Shown here: piece by piece, positions 1 to 9,913 of the stretch | How positions within the stretch are numbered: position 1 is the stretch's first letter | How the letters are laid out: each line of letters begins with the position of its first letter | Position numbers and translations under genes: made by a program | From: R-RK-3 sp963842775 | GTDB lineage: Bacteria > Pseudomonadota > Alphaproteobacteria > Rhizobiales > Rhodomicrobiaceae | Assembly: GCA_963842775.1 (NCBI GenBank) | Contig: CAWJHQ010000011.1 | Span: forward strand, 372,001 to 436,000 | Length of the DNA: 64,000 nt | Reading direction: 5' to 3' | Notes under the pieces: generated by a model | What the model saw: only the letters and a program-made list of their open reading frames with translations | The model's database searches: none | Told to the model about the DNA's origin: nothing

Positions 1-444
1 CGCCTCCAGCGAGAGTTGCTCGCCATTCAGTGCGGCAGCTCCGCGCGGTCCTTCGAGAAGGATCGGCAGTGGCGCGCTCAAATGCCGGAAAGGCGGGGGT
101 GGAATATTCAGCGCCCGCAGTCTCACCCGCTCATGTTTCCGCGCGGCCGAAAGCCCACAGCGGGCGGCCAGTTCGTGCGTATAGGCATGCGATTTTACCG
201 CACCGATGGACAACGCCGCCTCCCGCAAAGGCACGCCCCAGCGTAGCGCAAGCGCCGTGATTTGTTGTAGGATGGGTGCCGGCAGGCCGGCATTGAGCAG
301 CAGCGCTGCCTCGCTTATAGGTTGCGCATGCGGGCCACTCTTGTCCTCGCTCCAATCGAGCGGCGGCGGGAGGGGAATGACGCGGGAAGAATTTGGCCAA
401 GCGCCGTCGGCGCCCGGCTGAATACGCGGTACAAAAAATGTCAT
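1..444 (-). CDS. Partial unknown protein, N-terminal 148 residues (possible glycosyltransferase N-domain)
   Basis: An ORF starts at an ATG on the minus strand at 444 and stays open to the window edge, so only about 148 N-terminal residues are seen. There is no signal peptide. Residues of about 45-100 form a helical module with the run LRWGVPLREAALSIG followed by HELAARCGLSAA. This resembles the small helical N-domain before some rhizobial family 2 glycosyltransferases, which is itself related to the MshEN/GspE N-domain. The assignment is inference because no catalytic part is in view. It is divergent from the solute-binding protein at 548, with about 100 bases between them for both promoters. 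Confidence 0.45.
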   Translation of the reverse strand, partial: MTFFVPRIQPGADGAWPNSSRVIPLPPPLDWSEDKSGPHAQPISEAALLLNAGLPAPILQQITALALRWGVPLREAALSIGAVKSHAYTHELAARCGLSAARKHERVRLRALNIPPPPFRHLSAPLPILLEGPRGAAALNGEQLSLEA

Positions 445-547
445 GCCGGACAATCTGAAAGCGACTTAAAAAACAGTGGGTTGATTGTAGCCGTGGAAGC
501 GCGGCATCAAAATACCGGCTAACCCTTACGTTAAAAGGGAGGCGTCA

Positions 548-1429
548 ATGCGAGAGATGATGCGGAAGAAGATATTGCCTTCATTGCTGCCGAGACGGCT
601 GAGCGCGGCCATCCTCTTTGCGACGCTCGCGGCATTGCCGGGCGGCGGATGCTGGGCGCAGGCAACCGCTCCGACAACCTCGCAATGGCGCGAGGAAACG
701 ATCGGTCCCCGGCCGGACTGGTCGTGGCTCGTCGTGCTGCGTTTCGTCACCGAGGCTGACTATCCGCCCTTTAATTACCGCGACGAGGACGGCACGCTGA
801 CCGGGTTCAATGTCGATCTGGCTCGGGCCTTGTGCCGCGAATTGGATGTCAACTGCGAGGTGAACGCGGTCGACTGGAGCAAGCTTGTGCCCTCACTGAA
901 GGATGATGAGGGTGATGCGGCGATTGCCTCGCTGGCCATCTCGCCGAGCACCATCGAGCAAGTGGATTTCACCGACAGCTATTATGCAACGCCGGCGAAA
1001 TTTGCCGCCCGCACTGCGAGCAAAATTGAAGGTGTCACGCCGGAAGATTTGGAGCGCCGTAAGATCGGCGTCGTCAAACAGACCTCCCATGAGGCGTATC
1101 TGCGCCATTTCTTTCCCGAGTCCGCCATCATCACCTACGCAAGCGACGAAGAGGTGCGAACGGCGTTGAGGGAGGAGAAGATCGACCTGCTTTTCGGCGA
1201 TGCGATCAGCCTGATGTTCTGGATCAACGGATCGGATTCGCAAGGGTGCTGCCAGTTCCGTGGCCGCGGCTTCCTGGAGGCTAAATATTTCGGCGAAGGC
1301 GTGGGCATCGCCGTCGCGAAAGGCAATATACGGCTGAAGGAGGTGCTGAACTATGCCTTGGCTCGCGTGCGCGCGTCGGGCCGCTATGAAGAGCTGTTGC
1401 TGCGCTATTTTCCGCTCGCGATCTATTGA
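548..1429 (+). CDS. Periplasmic amino-acid-type solute-binding protein (SBP family 3)
   Basis: This 293-residue protein binds a small polar solute, probably an amino acid, in the periplasm. The first 38 or so residues are a signal peptide: basic start, hydrophobic core, then cleavage near CWAQA. The mature part begins with the family 3 signature (TEADYPPFNYRDEDGTLTGF, then VDLARALC) and later has the lobe-crossing DLLFGDAISL and the closing YEELLLRYF. A strong Shine-Dalgarno (AGGGAGG, 534-540) supports the 548 start. No permease or ATPase gene lies beside it, so it is an orphan binding protein or serves a distant transporter. The exact ligand cannot be told. Confidence 0.85.
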   Translation: MREMMRKKILPSLLPRRLSAAILFATLAALPGGGCWAQATAPTTSQWREETIGPRPDWSWLVVLRFVTEADYPPFNYRDEDGTLTGFNVDLARALCRELDVNCEVNAVDWSKLVPSLKDDEGDAAIASLAISPSTIEQVDFTDSYYATPAKFAARTASKIEGVTPEDLERRKIGVVKQTSHEAYLRHFFPESAIITYASDEEVRTALREEKIDLLFGDAISLMFWINGSDSQGCCQFRGRGFLEAKYFGEGVGIAVAKGNIRLKEVLNYALARVRASGRYEELLLRYFPLAIY

Positions 1430-1434
1430 CGGCG

Positions 1435-1743
1435 CTAGCTACGCTGCCAGGCAACGGCGGTCGGCTCGTAATGCCGCATCTCGACCATTTCGCCGATAAA
1501 AGGCCGGATGAGCGCCAGAAATGGCGGAAAATGCGGACCCTTGCGGAACCCCTCCAAATGATCCCGCGCCGAACGCCAAACGATGCGCAGAATGAATATA
1601 TCTTCCGCATCCGCGCATTGGCTCAACTCATAGCCGAGGCATTCCGGCGCGGCCCGGAGGTGCTCTCCCGCTGCATCATAGGCGGCGACCAATTCCTGGG
1701 CGGAATGGGTTTTCAGCTCGTAGCGGATATATTCCGGGATCAT
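1435..1743 (-). CDS. Antibiotic biosynthesis monooxygenase (ABM)-like small protein
   Basis: This 102-residue protein has the dimeric alpha/beta ferredoxin-like look of the ABM superfamily: YIRYELK at the start (strand 1), a helix ELVAAYDAAGEHLRAAPECLGYEL, then DIFILRIVWRSARDHLEGFRKGPHFPPF, which is the usual strand plus the helix bearing the H/F pocket residues. Members include quinol monooxygenases and many uncharacterised proteins, so the substrate is unknown. It converges on the solute-binding protein with only 5 bases between the stops and shares orientation with the TerB-like gene upstream (36-base gap), so the two are probably co-transcribed. Confidence 0.75.
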   Translation of the reverse strand: MIPEYIRYELKTHSAQELVAAYDAAGEHLRAAPECLGYELSQCADAEDIFILRIVWRSARDHLEGFRKGPHFPPFLALIRPFIGEMVEMRHYEPTAVAWQRS

Positions 1744-1779
1744 CGCTGGCTAGCCTTCTGACTGAGGGTGCCTCGTCCG

Positions 1780-2193
1780 TTATGCGATCTGATGGCGTGC
1801 CCGTGCGCCACGCTCGATGGCGGCGATGGTGAGTTTGTCGAGATCCAGCCGGTCGCGCAGCAGCTCCAGGAAGCGGATCTCCTCATTGCCGACGCTCCGG
1901 TCGACGGCCGCCACTTCGACAGCGAGCGCATAGGCCGTTTCGTGCAGCTTTTTCGGCAAGGCGTCGGCGATGCTGTTGAGAATGGTGTCGAGACCGTCGT
2001 CCTCGCTGAGCATGTTGCCGCATTTTTCCGCGGTGCTCACCAGATGACCGACATCGAACCCCTTGAAGACCGGCAAATGATTGACGATCGCGCCGATCTT
2101 GCTCAACTCGCCATCGGAAATGATGCGGTCGACGGCGGACATCGTCACCATTGCGTAGATCAGGGCTTCTTGAATGCTGGGCTTTGATGCCAT
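1780..2193 (-). CDS. TerB-like (tellurite resistance B fold) protein
   Basis: This all-helical 137-residue protein matches the TerB/DjlA-N fold: an acidic metal-binding pattern in helix 1-2 (AVDRIISDGELSKIG) and its second-half counterpart AVDRSVGNEEIRFLELLRDRL. Both are the DxxxxxxE motifs of the family. Stand-alone TerB-like proteins of this length are common in alphaproteobacteria and are not enough for tellurite resistance. No terA/C/D/E partners lie nearby, so the role is unknown. It is transcribed away from lysS, with about 255 bases of shared upstream sequence. Confidence 0.8.
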   Translation of the reverse strand: MASKPSIQEALIYAMVTMSAVDRIISDGELSKIGAIVNHLPVFKGFDVGHLVSTAEKCGNMLSEDDGLDTILNSIADALPKKLHETAYALAVEVAAVDRSVGNEEIRFLELLRDRLDLDKLTIAAIERGARARHQIA

Positions 2194-2448
2194 GACGGCA
2201 GGGTCCTCTGGGTAGGCTTGTTGAGTTCGCGACCAAGGTTGTATGTAGTTTTGCCGCGGTGTTCAAGGCGGGGCGGCGATACGGACGGGTATCAGGGCCA
2301 ATCTCGCTGCGCCTTGACGATGCGGCCTCTGAAGGTCCGTCAGCAGGCCCTTGAAATCGACCATTGCTGAATTGACGCTGTGCCCCGCTGCGCCTTACGG
2401 TCGCAGGCACATCATCCATCCTACAGAGTGAGACGCAGGCGAAGTGCT

Positions 2449-4111
2449 ATGACAGCGAAGATTGATGCCGGATTGGCGGAAGCGGCGATGGCCTCCAAGG
2501 CGTGGCCATTCGAGGAAGCGCGCAAGCTGATCGCCCGCATCGAGAAACGCAAAGCGAGCCCGCGTGACATCATCTTCTCGACCGGCTACGGCCCGTCCGG
2601 CCTCCCGCATATAGGCACGTTCGGAGAGGTCGCCCGTACGACCATGGTGCGCCACGCCTTCGAAGTGATGACGGGCGAGAAGACACGGCTGATCTGCTTT
2701 TCCGACGATCTGGACGGCCTGCGCAAGGTGCCGGACAATGTGCCGAACAAAGAGATGCTGGCGAGCTATATCGGCAAGCCCTTGTCGAGCATCCCCGATC
2801 CGTTCAGCAATGAATATCCCAGCTTCGCCGCGCACAATAATTCGCGGCTGATGCGGTTCCTCGACCGGTTCGGCTTCGATTACGAGTTCATGTCGGCAAC
2901 CGAGGCTTACAAATCCGGTATGATGGATGCGACCCTGCTGAAGATGCTCGCGGTCTACGACAAGGTGATGGACATCATCCTGCCGACGCTAGGGCCGGAC
3001 CGCCGCAAGACCTATTCCCCGTTTCTGCCGATCAGCGAGCGCAGCGGCCACGTGCTGCAAGTGCCTATGGTCGCGCGCGATGTCGAGGCAGGCACGGTCA
3101 CCTATCTCGATCCGGAAACCGGCGAGACGGTTGAGACGCCTGTGACGGGCGGCCGGGTGAAATGCCAGTGGAAGGCGGATTGGGCCATGCGCTGGACGGC
3201 GCTCGGCGTCGATTACGAGATGGCGGGCAAGGATCTGATCGACTCGGTCACGCTGTCTTCCAAGATCTGCCGTGCGCTGGGCGGCGACGCCGCCCGATGG
3301 CTTCAATTTTGAGCTGTTCCTCGACGAGAAGGGCGAGAAGATTTCCAAGTCGAAGGGCAACGGCATCACCATCGACGACTGGCTGACATACGCACCGCCG
3401 GAGAGCCTGTCGCTATACATGTATCAAAAGCCGAAGACGGCCAAGAAACTGTATTTCGACGTCATTCCGAAGAATGTGGACGAATATCTGACATTCCTCG
3501 ACGCGTTTCCGCGCGAGTCCGTGGAACAGCGGCTGGCCAATCCGGTCTGGCATATTCACCAGGGCAATCCGCCCAAGACGGATGTGCCGATCAGTTTCAA
3601 TCTGCTGCTCAATCTGGTGAGCGCCTCCAATGCCGACGAGAAGGCGGTGTTGTGGGGCTTCATCCGGCGCTATGCGGCCGGTGCCACGCCGGAAACGCAT
3701 CCCGAATTGGACCGGCTGGTCGGCTACGCCATCGCCTATTTCCATGATTTCGTGAAGCCGGCGAAGCAGTTCCGGCCGGCCACCGAGAAGGAGCGTGCCG
3801 CGATCGCAGAGCTTTACGAAAAGCTGGCGGTGCTGCCCGCGAAGGCCGGCGGCGAGGAGATTCAGGCGGTGGTTTACGAGGTCGGCAAGGCGCATGAATT
3901 CGAGCCGTTGCGGGCGTGGTTCGCGGCGCTTTACGAAGTGCTGCTCGGCCAGACGCAGGGGCCGCGCTTCGGCTCGTTCGTCGAGCTATACGGCATCGCG
4001 GAGACCAGGGCGATGATCGCGCGCATTCTCGGCCTCGACGCTGACGCTAAGACATCACGGAAGCCGGGGAAAAAGGCGGCATCCGGCGCTCCGGTCAAGG
4101 CGGGCGCATAG
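2449..4111 (+). CDS. lysS: Lysine--tRNA ligase, class I (frame break near 3290)
   Basis: This cytoplasmic enzyme charges tRNA-Lys. It is the class I (Rossmann-fold, archaeal type) form common in alphaproteobacteria, not the class II form of E. coli. The HIGH motif is HIGT (residues 54-57, after GPSGLP) and the KMSKS motif is KISKSKGNG. Similarity runs in one frame from 2449 to about 3285 and in the next frame to the stop at 4111. The expected junction RALGG-TPPDGFNF is recovered by removing one base in 3283-3296, so one inserted base is likely and the corrected length is about 553 residues. The ATG at 2449 is preferred over the ORF's first ATG at 2380, whose extension is unconserved-looking. 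mutY follows 5 bases after the stop. Confidence 0.93.
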
Positions 4112-4116
4112 GGCTC

Positions 4117-5298
4117 ATGGAGCGCTCCCCAAGGCCGGCAATCAAGACGGAGCGCGGCGACGAGATCGCGCCCGCGCTTCTGGCCTGGTATGACCGGTCG
4201 GCACGCGCGCTGCCCTGGCGTCAGCCGCCTGGCATCCGTGCCGATCCTTATGCCGTCTGGCTGTCGGAAATCATGCTGCAGCAGACGACGGTGAAGGCCG
4301 TCATCCCCTATTACCGCAAATTCCTGGCGCGGTGGCCGCGCGTCGTCGATCTGGCCGCCGCCGATCTGAACGACGTGCTCGCTGTCTGGGCCGGGCTTGG
4401 CTATTACTCCCGCGCGCGCAATTTGCACGCCTGCGCCCGAGCGATCGCCGAACGGCACGACGGCGGCTTTCCGGAAAGCGAAGCGGAACTGCTCGCACTG
4501 CCGGGCATCGGCGCCTATACAGCGGCGGCGATTATCGCGATCGCCTTCGACGGGCACGCGACCGCTGTCGATGGCAATGTGGAGCGCGTGGTCGCGCGGC
4601 TTTTCGCGGTCGAAGAGCCGCTGCCCGGCGCCAAGCCGGAAATCAAACGGCTGGCGGCGACACTCACGCCCGCGCGCCGCCCCGGCGATTTCACGCAGGG
4701 CATGATGGATCTCGGCGCCACCATATGCGCGCCGCGCTCACCGTCCTGCGGCATATGTCCGCTATTGGGCTCTTGCCTTGCCGCGCAGCAAGGGATCGCA
4801 GCCTCGCTGCCGGTGAAGGCGCCAAAGAAGGAGCGTCCGCTCAGGCTCGGCACGGCCTTTGTCGCCATGCGCGAGGATGGCGCGGTGCTGCTGCGGCGGC
4901 GCGCCGCGAAAGGCCTGCTCGGCGGGATGCTGGAAGTGCCTTCGACCGAATGGCTGACGAATCCCATAAGCCGCGCGGGCGCGAGAAGCGATGCACCCCT
5001 TCCTGCAGAATGGCGACGCGTCGGCGGTGCGGTCACCCATACATTCACACATTTCCAGCTTGAACTGGAGGTCTATCGGGCATTGAACGTGGCGTCTGAA
5101 ACGCTTCCTCAGGGCTGCGCCTGGTATCCACGCGCGGTCCTCCGGGATGAGGCGCTGCCCAGCGTCATGCGGAAGGTGCTTGCCCACGCGCTCATCGACG
5201 ACCGCGACCAGCAGCGCGGCGGCGAATTCGCCGACCTCTGTTCTGAGAGGGACGGTGGCTATTTGCCCGCCGAAGCCGTACGGTTGAAGGCATCGTAG
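4117..5298 (+). CDS. mutY: A/G-specific adenine glycosylase MutY
   Basis: MutY removes adenine mispaired with 8-oxoguanine in base excision repair. The sequence shows the EIMLQQT catalytic-Glu helix, the helix-hairpin-helix LPGIGAYTA, the catalytic Asp in VDGNVERV, and the 4Fe-4S ligands in the exact C-x6-C-x2-C-x5-C spacing (CAPRSPSCGICPLLGSC). The C-terminal third is the NUDIX-like domain that recognises 8-oxoG, with the family's THTFTHF motif. Its 393 residues are slightly longer than usual. It starts 5 bases after lysS and is probably co-transcribed. Its last 40 bases overlap the 3' end of the convergent SGNH gene. Confidence 0.96.
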   Translation: MERSPRPAIKTERGDEIAPALLAWYDRSARALPWRQPPGIRADPYAVWLSEIMLQQTTVKAVIPYYRKFLARWPRVVDLAAADLNDVLAVWAGLGYYSRARNLHACARAIAERHDGGFPESEAELLALPGIGAYTAAAIIAIAFDGHATAVDGNVERVVARLFAVEEPLPGAKPEIKRLAATLTPARRPGDFTQGMMDLGATICAPRSPSCGICPLLGSCLAAQQGIAASLPVKAPKKERPLRLGTAFVAMREDGAVLLRRRAAKGLLGGMLEVPSTEWLTNPISRAGARSDAPLPAEWRRVGGAVTHTFTHFQLELEVYRALNVASETLPQGCAWYPRAVLRDEALPSVMRKVLAHALIDDRDQQRGGEFADLCSERDGGYLPAEAVRLKAS

Positions 5299-6815
5299 GC
5301 GTTCATCAATTCACGAAACAGGGTGCGCGCCGAGCGTTTGGAGCCTTCCTCGGTCAAATGGATATGGTCGTTGGTGGCGAGCGCGGGTTTGGTGTGCACC
5401 CATGCATGGATGCCGCAAGAACCGCCCATCAGCTTTGACCAGTCCCAGAAAAACGCCTGATGCGCAGCGGCAACGCGCCGCAATGTCGTGCGAACCGCAT
5501 CAAGGTTCAGGGGCGGATGCCAGCGCGCGAGCCGGGGGTCGCTGGCACTGACGCGCTTTACATAATCAGTCCGCTCGGCGGCGCTGAGGGCGCGGCAGAC
5601 ATCGCTCGCACGCCCCGTACCGCTGGCAAATTTCGGCATCCGCGCGACGTCAGGCGGACCGATGATCAATAGCGCGGCCTGCGGCGCGCTCTGTCTCAGC
5701 CGTGCGATGGAGGCGCTGACCTTTGCCTCGTAGTCGCGCAAATTCAGGCGATCTTCGAAGCTTTCGTCGGTCCCGTAGGAAAAGACGATGAGGTCGGGCG
5801 CAAGACGGTTCAGATCGCCAGCGACATAATCGCGATGCCAGGACATGGGAGTCATCGCCGTCGCTCCCGGCAGTCCCAGATTGACGTAGCGCAGGCCGGG
5901 CTTGTCGGTGCCGATGGAGATCGAGTGCACGGTCACCTGGCCGTCTCCCTGCGGCCGGATGAGCAATTCGCGCGCCTTGCGGTCGATGCGGATATTGCGC
6001 CAGCTTGAAGCCGCCGCCTTCATCGGCGCCTGCTTGACCTCGCCATCCAGGCCGATCTGCACCGTGCCGTGCTCCGGGCCGCTCTGCAGGGTGATTTCGC
6101 ACCAGGCAAACGGCTCGTTCTTGGTCGTCAGCCTTAGCCAGGCATCGCCGGACTGCGCGCTGAGCTTGGCGCCGGTTAAGCCGTAGGGTCCGGGAACGCT
6201 GCCGGTGCTGAGCGCCACCTGCCACTCGCCGCCGCGATCGAATTTCACGCCTTCGGTCAAATAGAGGCCAGGCATGAGCATGCCGCGCCCGGCATCGCCG
6301 AACCGGCTCTGAAATTGCTCCCTGAGATCACCCGAGAAGCGGTCCGCCGCGATGTGACTATCGCCGAGATGGAGAATAGTGACGACCTTGCCAGGCTGCC
6401 GCGCTTCCACCTTGGCGAGGGCCAAGAAGAACCGGCTTAGCGCAACATTCGCGGGGATTTCCGGTATGTCCTCGATCAGGGGAGCGCCGATCGCTTCGAC
6501 CGGCGGGGCATCGTTCGTCGTGGCGGCGGTGTAAGCCGATGTTTCCTGGCCGGATTTGCGGCTGGCCGTCGAGGCCGGGCTGTCGAAGAGCTTTTGCGCC
6601 GCGTCCGCGATGTCCTCCAGCAGCGGATCCCGCTTGCCGGCGCGATTGACGCCGTCACCGCCGTTCCCTGGCGCGAACGCGAAAGAAGCCGGGTCACTTT
6701 TATTGCTTTTGGCCTGATCGCCCGGAAGACAGCCCGCGGCGGCAAGCGCCGCGCCTGCCAATACCAGGATGCGCAACGCACAACGCAACTGTCTGGAGTC
6801 CGCCCGTGCCTCCAT
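5259..6815 (-). CDS. SGNH/GDSL-hydrolase-like lipoprotein
   Basis: This protein of about 518 residues begins (ATG at 6815) with a lipoprotein signal peptide whose lipobox is LAAAGC. A linker of roughly 100 residues follows, then an SGNH fold. Block I is LHLGDSHIAADR, with the nucleophile Ser of GDS, and a C-terminal block V carries the DxxH pair in NDHIHLTEEG. A beta-rich carbohydrate-binding-like insert sits between. Such two-part proteins act as esterases or acetyl-transfer partners on cell-wall or exopolysaccharide sugars; the substrate here is unknown. It lies upstream of and parallel to the DUF459 protein and MltB-like gene, which suggests an envelope function. Confidence 0.75.
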   Translation of the reverse strand: MEARADSRQLRCALRILVLAGAALAAAGCLPGDQAKSNKSDPASFAFAPGNGGDGVNRAGKRDPLLEDIADAAQKLFDSPASTASRKSGQETSAYTAATTNDAPPVEAIGAPLIEDIPEIPANVALSRFFLALAKVEARQPGKVVTILHLGDSHIAADRFSGDLREQFQSRFGDAGRGMLMPGLYLTEGVKFDRGGEWQVALSTGSVPGPYGLTGAKLSAQSGDAWLRLTTKNEPFAWCEITLQSGPEHGTVQIGLDGEVKQAPMKAAASSWRNIRIDRKARELLIRPQGDGQVTVHSISIGTDKPGLRYVNLGLPGATAMTPMSWHRDYVAGDLNRLAPDLIVFSYGTDESFEDRLNLRDYEAKVSASIARLRQSAPQAALLIIGPPDVARMPKFASGTGRASDVCRALSAAERTDYVKRVSASDPRLARWHPPLNLDAVRTTLRRVAAAHQAFFWDWSKLMGGSCGIHAWVHTKPALATNDHIHLTEEGSKRSARTLFRELMNAYDAFNRTASAGK

Positions 6816-6873
6816 ACTCAACCGATACTCTCCACAATGCTTTAAATGCGATAAGACAAGCCCGAAGCGGGAT

Positions 6874-8179
6874 TCAACCTCGCGGCCATTTGAAATCATC
6901 AGCCCGGCTGGGCTTGGGTTTAAGCGCTTCCCCTTTCACCAGAGTCTTATAATAGAGCCGCTCCGTGACCGGAAGACGGCGCTCGCCGAGATTTGCGTTG
7001 AGATCGGCGACCGGAGACACCGTCGCCAGACCGGTCACTCCTTCTCCTATATCGCCGACGATCGTTTCTCCCGGCGGCGAATAGCCGCTGGCAAACGCCG
7101 CGATCGCATTAGGCGCGGGAGCATCGCGGGCCGGGGTGGCCGAGGCGGGCAGGGTTGGCGCCACTTGAGGAGGGACCGGGGCGGCCTTTTCTGCGATTGC
7201 CGAGGGCAGGTTGCCGGGAGCAGGGGTGGCGGACCCATTGGGAGCGGCTGGGTTGGCATTCGCGCCGTCACTCGCGGCGGCTTCGGCCTCACGAACCTTC
7301 GGCACGAGCCGGCCCTGCTCCTCATTGTCGCCGGCGAGCGGAATGTTTCTCTCAGCTTTCGCCGCGGCAAGGTCGCGCCGCAATATGATCTCGACAAAAT
7401 TTGCCAGCTTGCGGTTGCCGCGCGCGGTGAAGGACGCGCCGTCCGGCTCGCGCAGGCGCTTCGATTGCCCCGTCAGATCGGGACCATAAGCCGAGAACGC
7501 CCCAAGCTGATCGGTGAACCCGCTCCACGTATCGACGAATTTTACCCCGCCAATATAGGTTCGCTCGCGAATGATGTCGTTGATGAGCGCCATCGCTTCG
7601 TTGGTTTTTGGGGCTGCCATGACCGGCAGACCGACCCAATAGATCGCAACGGATTTATCCTTCAGCGCTTTGACGAGCTTGTCGATTTCCTCGCCATAGG
7701 CGGTGCGCCAGGCGTCTTCGCCCCAACGGGCGATGCCCTTGTCGTTCCGGATATTACGCACATCGTTGGTGCCCATCATGATCACGGCGATATGAATGGG
7801 CTGCGCCTTGGAAAGCTCATCGATATCGGCTGCCCAATCAGCGCGGTCCGGCCGTGCGAGGCCCGCGCGAGGGTTTGGTAGAATTGATGATCTTGAGCGT
7901 TCCGTCCTGGGCGAAGGCTTCCTCCAGCCCGCTGGCGAGGCCGGTGGCAAGGCCGTCGCCGATCACATGGACATGATAACGGTCGGTCTGCGGGAACGGG
8001 TTGATATAGCTGCGCGAGCCGAAGGCAAAGGACGGCGCCTGGGCCGATTTGGCCGCGGACTGCGATTGTGCGGCGGCTGTTGCGATCCACGGCGCGAAGC
8101 AAAGCAGCATCAGCGCCAATGCCAGGGGAGCCCGGCGTCCCGGCCCTTTCATCATATCGATGTGTTGCATCGTCGACAT
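6874..8179 (-). CDS. DUF459 (SGNH-like) exported protein (frame break near 7868)
   Basis: DUF459 proteins are SGNH-fold proteins typical of Rhizobiales, of unclear enzymatic role. The first part (8179 to about 7870) has a signal peptide ending ATAAAQS and block I HVHVIGDGLATGLASGL. Here the usual GDS is GDG, so the nucleophile is missing or moved. The second part, in the next frame, carries IAVIMMGTNDVRNIR (block III GxND) and the RGNRKLA end of the fold, then a low-complexity Pro/Ala tail. Removing one base at 7863-7871 joins NSTKPS to AGLARPDRADW, so an inserted base is likely. The start at 8179 has AGGTG five bases upstream; 8254 and 8155 are alternatives. Confidence 0.8.
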
Positions 8180-8287
8180 TTCAGCACCTGGGAATCCATG
8201 CGCCGCCCCATAAGAGCGCGGAGTGTATCGGGATTTAGACATTGCCGAAACCATAAACCGCCTCTGGAATCGCCGCCCGGCACTAAA

Positions 8288-9691
8288 CTAGCGCGATGAG
8301 TTAAGAGCCTGCGACGGCGGTTTTCCGGTCACTTCCTGGAACAGCGGCTGCGTCGGGTAGCAATCCGGTGTTTGGTTCTTGGCTTTTTGATATCGGCCAA
8401 TCGCGACACGCGTCCCGGCACCGAAAAGCCCGTCCGGCGCGCCGTCGAGAAAACCGCGATCTTTCAGCGCGACTTGCAGGCGGCAGAGGTTCTCGACGGA
8501 GAACTCGAAATCATCGGCTGCGCTTTTCGGCCATGCGGTGGTAAAGGTGCATTCCCGCCCCTCGGTGTCGCAGCCGACCCGGTCCGCCAGGTGGCCGACA
8601 AACAGGGCATAGAGGTCGGACGTATTGTAGCTGCGCAGCACGTCGAAATTTTCTGTCGCGAGAAAGGCCGGCCCTCGGGCGCCCGCGGGCAGGACGAGAT
8701 AGCCGATGGCGGAAGGATTTGGAAACGCCGGCTGTTCGGCCCCGGGGCGTGGTGCGCGGACAATGCCATGGCGTTCCACCCATTGCCCCATAGGCAATCG
8801 ATTGACCCGGTTCTCCAGCGTGCAGTCAAAATTGCGGCCGGTCTTCGGCAGTTTGATTTCGTAACCCCAGCTCTTGGCGCTGCTTTGCCAGCCGCGATCC
8901 TTCAGCACATTGGCTGTGGTCGCCATTGCATCAGGGATCGACTGCCAGATATCGCGTCGCCCATCGCGGTCGCCATCGACTGCAAAACCCAGAAATTCGT
9001 CCGGCATGATCTGGGTGAGGCCGGTTGCGCCGGCATAGGAGCTGCGGAATTTTTCGGGGGTAATATGCCCATCCTGCACCATCTTCAGCGCGGCGAGCAG
9101 TTGCTTGCGGAACCAGTCGCGGCGGCTCTCATATCCGGCATAGGCGCCGGATGCGAGCGCCTGCAAGGCATTGTGATCGAGCTTGGCGTCGCCGAAGGCC
9201 GTCTCTCGGCCCCACAGGCCCATCAGCATCAGCCGCGGAATGCGGAAATTCTGCTCGATTTCGAGCACATGCTCATGCGTTTTCGGGCCTTCTTTCTCCA
9301 GCTTGTCCAGGATTTCACGGCCGCGGAGCGCCAGATGCCGCAAATATTTCGGCGGGAAATATTTTTCCGGCTGCAGGAACTCCGTCTGCGTGACCTTGTT
9401 ACAGGTGGCCGGCAGCCCGGTTCGTTCGCTCAGCTTGCGCCCTGCCGGGCCGGCCTTCTCACCGGGACAGAAAACGCCGGGCAAGTCGCAATTCGGCTTC
9501 ATCCCGGCAAAGATTTTATCGAATGTCGCACGCGATACGCCGCTCGCCTCGGCATCCGGCCAAAGGGCGCGAACCCAGCCGTCGAAACCGAGGGGGGCAG
9601 GGGCAGCGCTGATGGGTGACCACGCGGCCATGGCGGAGCAAAACACCGCCAGGAGCGAAATCAGCCTATGATGAATTGCCGAACGGATCAT
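8288..9691 (-). CDS. Lytic murein transglycosylase, MltB/SltB type with C-terminal peptidoglycan-binding domain
   Basis: This exported enzyme cleaves glycan strands with 1,6-anhydroMurNAc formation. After a signal peptide (MIRSAIHH to PISAAPAP) comes the MltB-type catalytic domain, with the catalytic Glu in LMGLWGRETAFGD and the family blocks GATGLTQIMPDEFL and DIWQSIPDAMATTAN. The last 60 residues are a PG_binding_1 module (LQVALKDRGFLDGAPDGLFGAGTR). The start at 9691 is chosen over the longer ORF at 9748 because the signal peptide begins there. DUF459 and the SGNH lipoprotein follow on the same strand, and this gene order is common in Rhizobiales. Confidence 0.92.
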   Translation of the reverse strand: MIRSAIHHRLISLLAVFCSAMAAWSPISAAPAPLGFDGWVRALWPDAEASGVSRATFDKIFAGMKPNCDLPGVFCPGEKAGPAGRKLSERTGLPATCNKVTQTEFLQPEKYFPPKYLRHLALRGREILDKLEKEGPKTHEHVLEIEQNFRIPRLMLMGLWGRETAFGDAKLDHNALQALASGAYAGYESRRDWFRKQLLAALKMVQDGHITPEKFRSSYAGATGLTQIMPDEFLGFAVDGDRDGRRDIWQSIPDAMATTANVLKDRGWQSSAKSWGYEIKLPKTGRNFDCTLENRVNRLPMGQWVERHGIVRAPRPGAEQPAFPNPSAIGYLVLPAGARGPAFLATENFDVLRSYNTSDLYALFVGHLADRVGCDTEGRECTFTTAWPKSAADDFEFSVENLCRLQVALKDRGFLDGAPDGLFGAGTRVAIGRYQKAKNQTPDCYPTQPLFQEVTGKPPSQALNSSR

Positions 9692-9913
9692 TCCTCGTGC
9701 CCCAGTTTGATGCGTCAGCGCGGCATACTGGCAGAGACACCGGCGCAATGAAAGAGGCGATGTGCACGCGGCGGTTGCCGCGTATCGTCAGGCAGCCAGC
9801 GACAGTTTTACGCCATATCTTGCCTAGACGCGCCTGCTCCTTTCCGCCATAACCATTAAAAGCAGTCGTTCTGCGCAAATTTAACCCCTGTTTATCTTGA
9901 TAAAAATCCCCAA

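Noticed and set aside
1780..2193. Tellurite resistance determinant
   Set aside because: TerB-like fold alone, without terA/C/D/E partners; such solitary proteins are common and not linked to resistance.
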